In this document: piece after piece, positions 1 through 6,428 of the stretch | Layout of the letters: each line of letters opens with the position of its first letter | Position numbering within the stretch: the first letter of the stretch is position 1 | NCBI RefSeq assembly: GCF_047607725.1 | Contig: NZ_JBLKSS010000141.1 | Coordinates: 1-14,883, forward strand | Direction: 5' to 3' | From: JBLKSS01 sp047607725 | Lineage (GTDB): Bacteria > Pseudomonadota > Gammaproteobacteria > Enterobacterales > Enterobacteriaceae | Length of the DNA: 14,883 nt | The notes under the pieces: generated by a model | What the model was told of the DNA's origin: nothing | Seen by the model: only the letters and a program-made list of their open reading frames with translations | Database searches by the model: none | Program-made: the position numbers and the translations under genes

Positions 1-602
1 AAGTCCAGCGGGAAATTGGGACGACGTCTTGAGGGTTTTGGTGGGGTTTGTTTCATGAATTGCGCCCATTAAAAAAATAATGGACATCATCTTCAATAAC
101 TTGATGGGGAATTAACAGACGGCGCTGGGCGTACGCTTACAAAAAGACACATAATGTTCATTTATTACCTGCCGCGTGATGCGTTTGGACAATCTCATTA
201 TTAACGCGCTATATACGGTGAATATTAAAGCAATATGACAAACGGAAAAGGAAATCGGCCAGTAATGCGATTGCGATTATTTCTTACACCGCTTTGTTTA
301 ATTATCTTCTGGGTCGCGCGCCGGCCAAATTGGCATTAAGGGGGGTGACCAAGATGTCCGTTAAAGCTTTCGCACCCTGGCTGACGCGCTGGTTTACGCC
401 GTCGGCTAAGAGGGGGCCGGCGCAAAACCGCTTCTACTGGGTCCGCAGGGACGCCAGGCCTGCAAAATACCGTTCCATTAGACAAACAGCCAACAGGCCT
501 CAGTCCCCCCGACACGCCCCTCAGCCCAGCATCAAAATAGCAGGCCATCGGCACCACTACCTTCAGCGCCGCCGTACCCCAGGCTAAAGGCAAAATCACC
601 TG
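1..602. other. No identifiable gene; AT-rich spacer and possible gene debris
   Basis: The first 290 bases are AT-rich with stops in all frames. They hold an inverted repeat, CCATTA-(A)6-TAATGG, at 66-83. From about 300 the base composition becomes GC-rich and reading frames open. A minus-strand frame at 336-599 begins with a short hydrophobic stretch (ILPLAWGTAALKVVVPMA) and then becomes arginine/proline-rich without a recognisable domain; another minus frame across 330-480 is also fairly open. No frame matches a family I know and none has a good ribosome binding site. The most likely reading is eroded coding DNA continuous with the broken gene to the right. In E. coli, the genes on the far side of yebO are yobF and cspC; neither is visible here. 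Confidence 0.4.
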
Positions 603-1588
603 TCAAAGCGTGATTTTACCGCCGATTTTTAACGCGGTGAAATCGGCATTATTGACGCCCGCCTCGCGCTGGGCGCGCAGTAACTCGCGCGGCGGCTCGT
701 CCAGGGATTCATCCGCCAGCTCGAACACCCCCCAATGAATCGGGATCACCCGGGCTGCTGAAGTTCCTGATAAAAACGCACCGCCTCGGTGGAGCTCATG
801 TGACTTTCCGCCATGAACCATTCTGGTGCATAAGCGCCAATGGGCAGCGCCGCCGCGTCAAACGGCCCCAGGCGTTGGCCGATCTCCGCCAACCGCGGGG
901 TATAGCCGCTGTCGCCTGAAAAGAAGAAACGCCACCGCGACATGGACACCACCCAGCCGCACCATAAACTCCGGTTGCGGTCCCAGAGCGAGCGCATGCT
1001 CCAGTGACGTGCCGGGGTGCAGTGCAGCGCGAATTCCGGCGCAGTGACCGCATCCCACCAGTCGCATTCGGCCACGTGCTTGACCCCGTGTCGGCGTAAC
1101 TAGGCGCCCATGCCCAAGGGTGCCACGACCCGTAACGCGGGAAAGCGTTTTAACAGTTGCCGCAGCGTGCCGTGGTCAAGATGATCGTAATGATTGTGGG
1201 AGTACAGCACCCAATCAATGTTGGGCAATTCGGCGACGGTCGCCGCCAAGGGCGTTTTGCGCACCGGGCCGGCAAACGGCAGCGGTGAGGCGCGCTTGCC
1301 AAGCGCCGGGTCGAACAGGATATGTTGCCCACCCACCCGCAGCAGCAGGCAGGCATGGCCAAGCCACCAAACGGCGTCTTTATGGCCGCTGAAGTCCGCT
1401 TTTTGCCACCACTAACGGATAAAGGCCTCATAGCCCTCGCCGGGCGGCCGCGGCAGCCCCTGCGCCTTGCGCTCCTCCCGCCAGCATTTCAGCGCCCCAG
1501 GATCGCGCAGGGAGATATCGGGATTGGTGAAACCGGTGGGTGTATGGTGGGACTTGGTAGGATCATACCAGCGATTTGGCTTGCTCAT
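603..1588 (-). pseudogene. RomA-like metallo-beta-lactamase-fold hydrolase, broken
   Basis: Joined across its lesions, this reads as a complete RomA/UlaG-type (COG2220) metallo-beta-lactamase-fold protein. It begins MSKPNRWYDPTKSHHTPTGF, which resembles the N-terminus of that group. It has WWLGHACLLLRVGG, then the metal-binding motif SHNHYDHLDH (HxHxDH), PARHWSMRSLWDRNRSLW, the FFSGDSGY metal site, and IPIHWGVFELADESLDEPP near the C-terminus, ending GGKITL-TGA. The metal ligands survive. Three lesions break it: amber TAG at 1412-1414 (after EAFIR), amber TAG at 1100-1102 (after LGMGA, before LRRHG), and a one-base-type frameshift near 750-757, where ELQQP loses frame and VIPIHWG continues in another. 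The frame is otherwise continuous from 1588 to about 750. RomA was named from Enterobacter outer-membrane phenotypes; its substrate is unclear. Confidence 0.85.
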
Positions 1589-1678
1589 GATTTTTTGCAC
1601 TCTCCCTGTCAGGGGCGGACAACGCAAAGGGATAAACCACCGTTCACAAGCCGGCGGGGGTTCACGCGCGTCGGGGGA

Positions 1679-1948
1679 TTAACGTTCGGCGATAAAATCT
1701 TTAAACATGGTGGATTCGCCGGGAACGGGGGGTGAGGCCGGGTTCGGCGATTCTCCCCGGGTGAGTCTTGCCAACAGCTCGGTCTGCTGTTTCTGTTGCT
1801 CGAGAAGTTCGGTTAGCAAAGCTATCTGCTCGTTCGCTTTGACACTGGCGCGGCTCAGAAAAAACCAGACAACCAGCACGATGACGAATACCGCGACGGA
1901 CGCCACGGCAATTGCGATATTCAGGCTGTTAACTCCCAACTCATTCAT
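1679..1948 (-). CDS. yebO: YebO family small membrane protein
   Basis: An 89-residue protein matching enterobacterial YebO in layout and sequence. After a short N-terminus (MNELGVNSLN) there is one membrane segment at about residues 10-31, ending in the WFFLSRAS motif. A polar, Gln/Glu/Leu-rich helix follows (NEQIALLTELLEQQKQQ), probably coiled coil, then a proline-rich linker and the terminal FKDFIAER. The ATG at 1948 is chosen because it aligns with the family start and has AGGT about 8 bases upstream; a GTG five codons earlier is a weaker alternative. It lies 92 bp downstream of mgrB on the same strand, as in E. coli, so co-transcription from the mgrB promoter is plausible. Function is not established. 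No lesion seen. Confidence 0.88.
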   Translation of the reverse strand: MNELGVNSLNIAIAVASVAVFVIVLVVWFFLSRASVKANEQIALLTELLEQQKQQTELLARLTRGESPNPASPPVPGESTMFKDFIAER

Positions 1949-2040
1949 GAACTGACCTGCCACTCGTTAAACCAGTGGCTATATTATCACTCCGGGGCCG
2001 ACTTAGTACCCCGCTGACAAAATTTGCCTGTTAACAGACG

Positions 2041-2184
2041 TTACCAAGGCATCCATTTGGTCACCAGACACATGCCGCTGAAAAAATCCCCTCCCTGCTC
2101 GCAAAAGCTATTCAGCGCCGACAGCCAAAGAGCCAAACAGAGCAGCAGAATCACGATCAATTTAATCGTTGTGCTTCTTTTCAA
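2041..2184 (-). CDS. mgrB: MgrB, small inner-membrane inhibitor of PhoQ (TTG start)
   Basis: This 47-codon gene is easily missed because it starts with TTG. The peptide begins KRSTTIKLIVILLLCLALW after the initiator and ends FFSGMCLVTKWMPW, the same length as E. coli MgrB. Features: basic N-terminus, a membrane segment at about residues 7-24, and a periplasmic tail with Cys28 and Cys39, the two cysteines known to be needed for MgrB function, at identical positions. The FFSG-x-C and terminal PW motifs are kept. The TTG at 2184-2182 is preceded by AGGA at 8 bases, and no ATG or GTG lies in frame between the upstream stop and this codon. MgrB binds PhoQ in the inner membrane and represses its kinase activity as feedback on the PhoPQ system. 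The upstream region carries a PhoP-box-like promoter. It appears intact. Confidence 0.93.
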   Translation of the reverse strand: MKRSTTIKLIVILLLCLALWLSALNSFCEQGGDFFSGMCLVTKWMPW

Positions 2185-2214
2185 AACCCTATTCCTGAAA
2201 TGCCTAATCAACTA

Positions 2215-2248
2215 ATGTTATCCGCTTAAACTTAAACGAGAGATAACA
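2215..2248 (-). promoter_or_regulatory. Candidate PhoP-activated promoter of mgrB
   Basis: Read on the minus strand, a TGTTAT half-site (2248-2243) is followed by CGTTTA (2238-2233), and then, after exactly 12 bases, by TAACAT (2220-2215) as a -10 box. PhoP boxes are direct (T/G)GTTTA repeats that overlap the -35 region, typically about 12 bases before the -10, so the layout fits. The half-sites are about 10 rather than 11 bases apart and the first is imperfect. A further GTTTA-like run lies at 2227-2231. The predicted start would be about 30 bases before the mgrB TTG. Confidence 0.5.
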
Positions 2249-2310
2249 GCACCTCATTTAGTTTTCATTGAAATGATTTTTAATTAATAAAATAAACCTG
2301 TAAAGTTAAA

Positions 2311-2338
2311 TGGCCGCTCCCGGGGCGAGACGCGGCCA
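2311..2338 (-). terminator. Probable intrinsic terminator downstream of the kdgR-side genes
   Basis: Seven-bp arms TGGCCGC (2311-2317) and GCGGCCA (2332-2338) form a GC-rich hairpin with a 14-base loop that can pair further. On the minus strand it is followed by TTTAACTTT, a moderate U-tract. It lies 12 bp past the stop of the 82-codon gene, between that gene and mgrB. Confidence 0.5.
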
Positions 2339-2349
2339 CGAAACGGCTT

Positions 2350-2598
2350 TCAGTGGGGGGTGGCGCGCTCGAACTTCATGTCGATAAGGGCGATGGCTTT
2401 CTCAATCGCGCGCCGCGTAATGGGGTCACGGGTGGCGGGATGGGTGCCAAAGTCAATGTTTTTTAGCTGCGCGGACATTTTGTCGCGCACCTCCGCCGGC
2501 GCGATGATATCGATAACGTCTAGAATCTGTTTTATTACCAGCTGACAGGCGACGAGATCGGACACCAGTTCCTGGTTTTCAGTAAGGGATTGTGTCAT
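2350..2598 (-). CDS. Small conserved-looking protein of unknown function (82 aa)
   Basis: An 82-residue, mostly helical, soluble-looking protein beginning MTQSLTENQELVSDLVACQL and ending FERATPH-TGA. It has no signal peptide, membrane helix or metal motif. The start at 2598 has a strong AAAGGA ribosome binding site 8 bases upstream; a longer frame to 2643 lacks one. The Leu/Ile/Ala heptad-like pattern in residues 8-35 (LVACQLVIKQILDVIDIIAP) suggests a helical bundle or dimer. The style resembles small enterobacterial DUF proteins such as DUF2766 or DUF2594, but I cannot assign a family firmly. It lies 66 bp downstream of kdgR on the same strand, where E. coli has yobH, a different membrane-anchored protein. 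The clean frame, strong ribosome binding site and following terminator suggest a real, expressed gene. Confidence 0.75.
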   Translation of the reverse strand: MTQSLTENQELVSDLVACQLVIKQILDVIDIIAPAEVRDKMSAQLKNIDFGTHPATRDPITRRAIEKAIALIDMKFERATPH

Positions 2599-2664
2599 TT
2601 TTTTTCCTTTATGCCTGAGCATCCGAACCGGAGGATCAAACAAGCCGGTTCGGTTATCGAGGGA

Positions 2665-3456
2665 TTAAAACGGGTAGTCGTGGTAGCCTATCTGGCGGGA
2701 GATGGTGCGCGCCGCGTCGTGCAGCATTTTGACATAATCATTTTTGGCCTCTTCTGAGAAGCGAATAGTGGGAAACGATATGCTCAGGCCGGCGATGACG
2801 ACGCCAAAGCGATCAAAAATCGGTACCGCGATGCAGCGCAACCCCTCCTCCTGCTCCTCGTTATCTTCGCCGAACCCCTGCGCGCGCACCCGCTCCAGCT
2901 CCGGCAACAGCGCCTCTCGGCTGGCGGCGGTGCGGGACGTACTGCGGGTGAAGACCACATCAGCCAGGATGTCGCTCGCCTCTGAGACGTCTCGCCAGGC
3001 TAGTAGCACCTTGCCAATAGCGGTACTGTAAAGTGGGTTACGGCGGCCGACGCGCGAATACATGCGTAAATTGTACAGCGAGTCGATTTTATGGATATAG
3101 ACGATGCTGTCTTCATCCAGCGCGCCGAGGTGAATGGTTTCCCGCGTGAGGTTGGACAGCACCCGCATCTGAATATCGGCGATACGAATCAAGTCGACGT
3201 TTTGCAGCGCTTTCGCGCCCAGCTCAAACAGCTTAAGTGTTAATGAATACTTTTCCGATTCTCCCTCCTGCACGACATAACCCAGGGATTTCATCGTTTG
3301 CAGGAAGCGGTACACGGTACTTTTTGATATCATGACCCGCAGCGACAGTTCGGTGATGCCAATTTCACGCTCTTCCCCCAGCACCTGGAGGATGCCGAAC
3401 ACCTTCAATACCGACGACACCGAATCGGGTTGCCGGTCGACTTCTGCTATCGCCAT
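2665..3456 (-). CDS. kdgR: KdgR, IclR-family transcriptional repressor
   Basis: A 263-residue protein, the same length as E. coli KdgR and very similar along its whole length. The N-terminal winged helix-turn-helix covers about residues 15-75 (VLKVFGILQVLGEEREIGIT, then ISKSTVYRFLQTMKSLGYV). The IclR effector domain covers about 90-255 (ETIHLGALDEDSIVYIHKID, YSTAIGKVLLAW, GFGEDNEEQEEGLRCIAVPI). It ends RQIGYHDYPF. KdgR represses pectin/oligogalacturonide catabolism and related genes and is released by 2-keto-3-deoxygluconate. The ATG at 3456 is chosen to match the family N-terminus (MA..DxQPDSVSS) and has AGGA about 10 bases upstream; the frame extends 17 codons further without family similarity. 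It is divergent from yebQ. It appears intact although its neighbour is not. Confidence 0.96.
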   Translation of the reverse strand: MAIAEVDRQPDSVSSVLKVFGILQVLGEEREIGITELSLRVMISKSTVYRFLQTMKSLGYVVQEGESEKYSLTLKLFELGAKALQNVDLIRIADIQMRVLSNLTRETIHLGALDEDSIVYIHKIDSLYNLRMYSRVGRRNPLYSTAIGKVLLAWRDVSEASDILADVVFTRSTSRTAASREALLPELERVRAQGFGEDNEEQEEGLRCIAVPIFDRFGVVIAGLSISFPTIRFSEEAKNDYVKMLHDAARTISRQIGYHDYPF

Positions 3457-3514
3457 GTTAATAAGTATCCTGTAAAGGGAGTTTTGCGTTTTAAAAAAAT
3501 AGAACATGATTTTT

Positions 3515-3544
3515 AGTATAATGGCAAGGCTACAGCCTGTGCAA
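3515..3544 (-). promoter_or_regulatory. Candidate sigma-70 promoter of kdgR
   Basis: On the minus strand TTGCAC (3544-3539) and TATACT (3520-3515) are separated by 18 bases. The start would fall near 3508, giving a leader of about 50 bases before the kdgR ATG. The -10 matches consensus at five of six positions; the -35 is weaker. Confidence 0.5.
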
Positions 3545-3621
3545 TGCGCAATGGCGGTTCAGCCGCGTTGCCCGTTAGTTAGTATTTATTACATTTGCCG
3601 CGCGAAACGCCCCTCGCCGGT

Positions 3622-3639
3622 TGTAACAAAAGTGTTACA
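3622..3639. promoter_or_regulatory. Operator-like inverted repeat upstream of yebQ
   Basis: Perfect 7-bp arms, TGTAACA and TGTTACA, flank AAAG, giving an 18-bp dyad 30 bp before the yebQ start in the kdgR-yebQ divergent spacer. This is the size and symmetry of a dimeric repressor site. It recalls the TGAAACA/TGTTTCA arms of KdgR operators with one change per arm, but that link is speculative. Confidence 0.4.
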
Positions 3640-3669
3640 GTAAAGGCTTTTACGGACGAACGAACCTTA

Positions 3670-5056
3670 ATGACCCACATCGACCATGACGGCGTACCCC
3701 TGCCGCAGCGCTACGGAGCCATTCTGACGATCGTGCTGAGCGCCTCCATTGCGGTTTTAGATGGCGCCATCGCCAACGTTGCCCTGCCCACCATTGCCCG
3801 TGAACTCCACGCCAGTCCGGCTGCATCGATTTGGGTGGTCAATGCCTATCAATTGGCGATTATTGTTTCATTGCTCTCCTTCGCCAGCCTCGGCGATATT
3901 TACGGGTACCGGCGTGTCTATCAATGCGGTCTGGCGGTATTCAGCCTAATGTCATTGCTGTGCGCGCTGTCCGACAGCTTATGGATGCTGATTGGGGCCC
4001 GCGTTCTGCAGGGACTCGGCGCCGCGGCGGTGATGAGTATCAATGGCGCGCTAATCCGAATCATCTATCCACAGCGTATTCTCGGCCGCGGTATGGCAAT
4101 TAATACGCTGATGGTGGCGGTGTCCACCGCCGCCGGTCCCACGGTAGCGGCAGGCGTTCTGTCGGTGGCCAGCTGGCAGTGGCTGTTCGCGATTAATGTG
4201 CCTATCGGCCTCTTCGCCCTGTGGCTGGGACACCGGTTTTTGCCGGGCAACCCACAGAAGAACCGCGGCCGGCGTTTTAACGCCGCCAGCGCGCTGATGA
4301 ATGCCTTGACCTTCGGCCTGCTGCCTTTCCGCGATGAGCGGTTTCGCCCAGCAGGTCAATGGCCGCTGGATTGCCATCTAGCTGTGTCTGGCCATCGCGG
4401 TGGGTGCCCTGTTCGTCCGCCACCAGCTGCGCCAGCGCTGGCCTCTGTTGCCGGTGGACCTGCTGCGTATCCCGCTGTTTTCCCTGTCCATGTGTACGTC
4501 CATCTGCTCTTTTAGCGCCCAAATGTTGGCAATGGTATCGCTGCCTTTTTATCTGCAAACCGTATTGGGCCGCACGGAGGTCGCAACGGGCCTGTTGCTT
4601 ACGCCCTGGCCGCTGGCGACCATGGTTTTCGCCCCGCTGGCCGGCGCCTTGATAGGCCGGGTACACGCGGGTTTGTTGGGGGGGATCGGCATGTGCCTGT
4701 TTGCCGCGGGTCTATTCTCCCTGGCCTGGCTGCCGGCCGCGCCGACCGACGGCGAGATTATTTGGCGGATGATGCTGTGTGGCGCCGGTTTTGGGTTGTT
4801 CCAGTCTCCTAACAACCACACTATCATCACCTCGGCGCCGCGCAACCGCAGCGGCGGCGCCAGCAGCATGTTGGGCACCGCCCGCCTGTTCGGACAAACC
4901 AGCGGCGCCGCTCTGGTGGCGTTAATGTTCAATATGTTTGGCGACACCGGTACGCACGCCTCGCTGGTGCTGGCGGGCGTATTCGCCGCCGGCGCCGCGC
5001 TGGTCAGTTCGCTGAGCATTACCCAGGCCAACCCCCAGCAGGCGGTGGGGAAATAA
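3670..5056 (+). pseudogene. yebQ: YebQ-type MFS multidrug-like transporter, broken
   Basis: Across its lesions this is a complete DHA2-type major facilitator transporter closely resembling E. coli YebQ. The N-terminal half runs from GVPLPQRYGAILTIVLSASI and AVLDGAIANVALPTI through SIWVVNAYQLAI, ARVLQGLGAAAVMSINGALI and the loop at about residue 200 to NALTFGLL (4323). The frame then shifts: family sequence resumes as SAMSGFAQ in the next frame from about 4328, consistent with one extra base in 4324-4330. That frame then meets TAG at 4379-4381 before continuing LCLAIAVGALF, LLPVDLLRIPLFS, LLLTPWPLATMV and GAGFGLFQSPNNHTIITSAP to the normal end. There are thus two independent lesions. The start at 3670 aligns with the family N-terminus (DG-PLPQRYGA); its ribosome binding site is weak. 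The natural substrate of YebQ is not known. The two fragments are unlikely to make a working transporter. Confidence 0.93.
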
Positions 5057-5096
5057 ACCCGGCGCATCAGGCGCTGGACGGGTTGGCGTGTCGGGC

Positions 5097-5131
5097 AAAA
5101 AAAAGAATCCCCATGCTGTAGGGGGATTCTT
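5097..5131 (-). terminator. Intrinsic terminator between convergent yebQ and htpX
   Basis: Ten-bp arms AAGAATCCCC (5103-5112) and GGGGATTCTT (5122-5131) enclose a 9-base loop. An A-run at 5097-5104 gives a U-tract on the minus strand, so it suits transcripts coming from htpX. It lies about 225 bp past the htpX stop and 47 bp past the yebQ stop, and could also weakly stop the plus strand. Confidence 0.8.
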
Positions 5132-5187
5132 CAGTGGCTTGCCGCGCGGCCGGGCTGACATCACCCGTTACCGGACAGTTGCACATC

Positions 5188-5301
5188 TTACCGTTTCTCG
5201 GCCGACCACGACGGTTTAAAGCATCGCTGTTTCCCGGCTGGCGTCTCGGGGGGGGTTAAAAGCATTACCGGTTCCCGGCCGACGTTCGGCGGTTTACAGG
5301 C
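5188..5301 (+). repeat. Three degenerate tandem repeats of 36-41 bp
   Basis: Units at 5188-5223, 5224-5264 and 5265-5301 share the order (T)TACCG-TT(C)-CCGGCCGAC, then a GC block, then GGTTTAAAAGCA. Units one and three are closest; the middle one carries a run of nine G. The flanks also share GACATCACCC (5157-5166 and 5319-5328). No gene lies here; the whole stretch 5132-5355 between the terminator and htpX is non-coding as far as I can see. Confidence 0.6.
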
Positions 5302-5355
5302 CGCCATCGCGAGGGGCGACATCACCCTCCCCGGCAGCGGCGCTGCCGGCGCGCC

Positions 5356-6237
5356 TTATTTCAGGTAGGCGCCGGAACGCAGTGCTTCAATCCGTTTATC
5401 CAGCGGGGGATGGGACATGAACAGTTCGCTGAACGTCTTGTTGCGGCCGTTGATGCAAAACGCCATCATGCTGCTGGCTTCCTGCGGCTCATAGCTGGTC
5501 TTTAACCGCTGAAGCGCCGCAATCATTTTCTCACGCCCCACCAGCCTGGCCGAACCAGCATCGGCGTGGAATTCGCGGTGACGCGAGAACCACAGGGTGA
5601 TGATGCTCGCCAGTACCCCGAACACCAATTCCAGCACCATGGAGACGGCGAAATAGACCATCGGGTTGCCATTGCCGCTTTCACCCTCGTCGCGGTCCGA
5701 CGACATGAACCCCGCCGCCAGCTGCGCCAGAATACGCGAGACGAAAATGACGAAGGTGTTCACCACGCCCTGGATCAGGGTCATGGTCACCATATCGCCA
5801 TTGGCGATGTGGCTGATTTCGTGCGCGATGACCGCCTCTGCCTCGTCGCGGTTCATATTCTGCAGCAGGCCGGTGCTGACGGCCACCAGCGAGGCATCAC
5901 GCCGCGCGCCGGTAGCGAAAGCGTTGATATCGGGCGCGTGATAAAGCGCCACCTGCGGCATGGCGATATTGGCCTGCTGCGCCTGCTGGCGGACGGTATT
6001 GAGCAGCCAGCGTTCGGTTTCATTGCGCGGCTGCTCAATCACTTCCCCGCCGACCGAGCGCAGCGCCATGGATTTTGACATTAACAGCGAAACGAAGGCT
6101 CCGCCGAAACCAAACAGCCCGGCCATAATCATTAATCCGGCGGCACTGGAGGACTGGATCTCGGTGAGGCTCAGTACAATACCGAACACCACCATCACCG
6201 CCAGGTTAGTGAGCAGGAAAAGAGCAATACGCATCAT
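5356..6237 (-). CDS. htpX: HtpX, inner-membrane zinc metalloprotease
   Basis: A 293-residue M48-family membrane protease, the same length as E. coli HtpX and nearly collinear with it. There are two N-terminal membrane segments (about residues 4-24 and 33-53), the cytosolic catalytic region with zinc motif HEISH at 139-143 and the third ligand Glu222 in SRHREFHADAGSA, and two hydrophobic stretches at about 155-178 and 193-216. HtpX cleaves misfolded or damaged inner-membrane proteins, working beside FtsH, and in E. coli is induced by envelope stress (Cpx) and heat. Start MMRIALFLL matches the family. The gene stands alone between its own sigma-32-like promoter and a terminator. All catalytic residues are present and I see no lesion. 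Confidence 0.97.
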   Translation of the reverse strand: MMRIALFLLTNLAVMVVFGIVLSLTEIQSSSAAGLMIMAGLFGFGGAFVSLLMSKSMALRSVGGEVIEQPRNETERWLLNTVRQQAQQANIAMPQVALYHAPDINAFATGARRDASLVAVSTGLLQNMNRDEAEAVIAHEISHIANGDMVTMTLIQGVVNTFVIFVSRILAQLAAGFMSSDRDEGESGNGNPMVYFAVSMVLELVFGVLASIITLWFSRHREFHADAGSARLVGREKMIAALQRLKTSYEPQEASSMMAFCINGRNKTFSELFMSHPPLDKRIEALRSGAYLK

Positions 6238-6284
6238 AAAATGTCAGGTTCCTCGGAAAAAATCACGCTTATTGCGTAACGTTA

Positions 6285-6312
6285 ATCTAGGGTCTCGGCG
6301 GCGTTTTTCAAG
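6285..6312 (-). promoter_or_regulatory. Sigma-32 (heat-shock) type promoter of htpX
   Basis: On the minus strand CTTGAAA (6312-6306) is a perfect sigma-32 -35 element. Thirteen bases later comes CCCTAGAT (6292-6285), close to the CCCCATnT -10 element. It lies about 50 bases upstream of the htpX ATG. E. coli htpX is a known heat-shock gene, so conserved sigma-32 control is the natural reading. Confidence 0.75.
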
Positions 6313-6392
6313 CATTACGCGCCGATGAGTCGCTAAAAAGACATAACTTTACATTTTGTTAAACTTTTCGCCCCCGTCCCTGGGACGCGGCG

Positions 6393-6419
6393 AAAAAAAG
6401 GCGCCGGTTAAGGCGCCTT
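6393..6419 (-). terminator. Intrinsic terminator of prc
   Basis: Minus-strand stem AAGGCGCC / GGCGCCTT (6419-6412 with 6405-6398) with a 6-base loop is followed directly by a run of five further T (6397-6393). It begins 9 bp past the prc stop codon. A textbook rho-independent terminator that ends the proQ-prc transcript. Confidence 0.93.
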
Positions 6420-6428
6420 GTGACGTTG

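Noticed and set aside
66..83. CCATTA-(A)6-TAATGG inverted repeat as a terminator or IS end
   Set aside because: AT-rich with a weak stem and no partner gene or second copy in the window; likely composition-driven.
336..599. 87-codon minus-strand ORF with a hydrophobic start
   Set aside because: No ribosome binding site, motif or family match; low-complexity arginine/proline tail suggests a chance or eroded frame.
1100..1336. Separate small metallo-beta-lactamase-like gene
   Set aside because: It is the middle fragment of the broken RomA-like gene, in the same frame as the pieces on both sides.
5566..6078. 170-codon plus-strand frame
   Set aside because: It is antisense to intact htpX, His/Arg/Gln-rich and without recognisable motifs.
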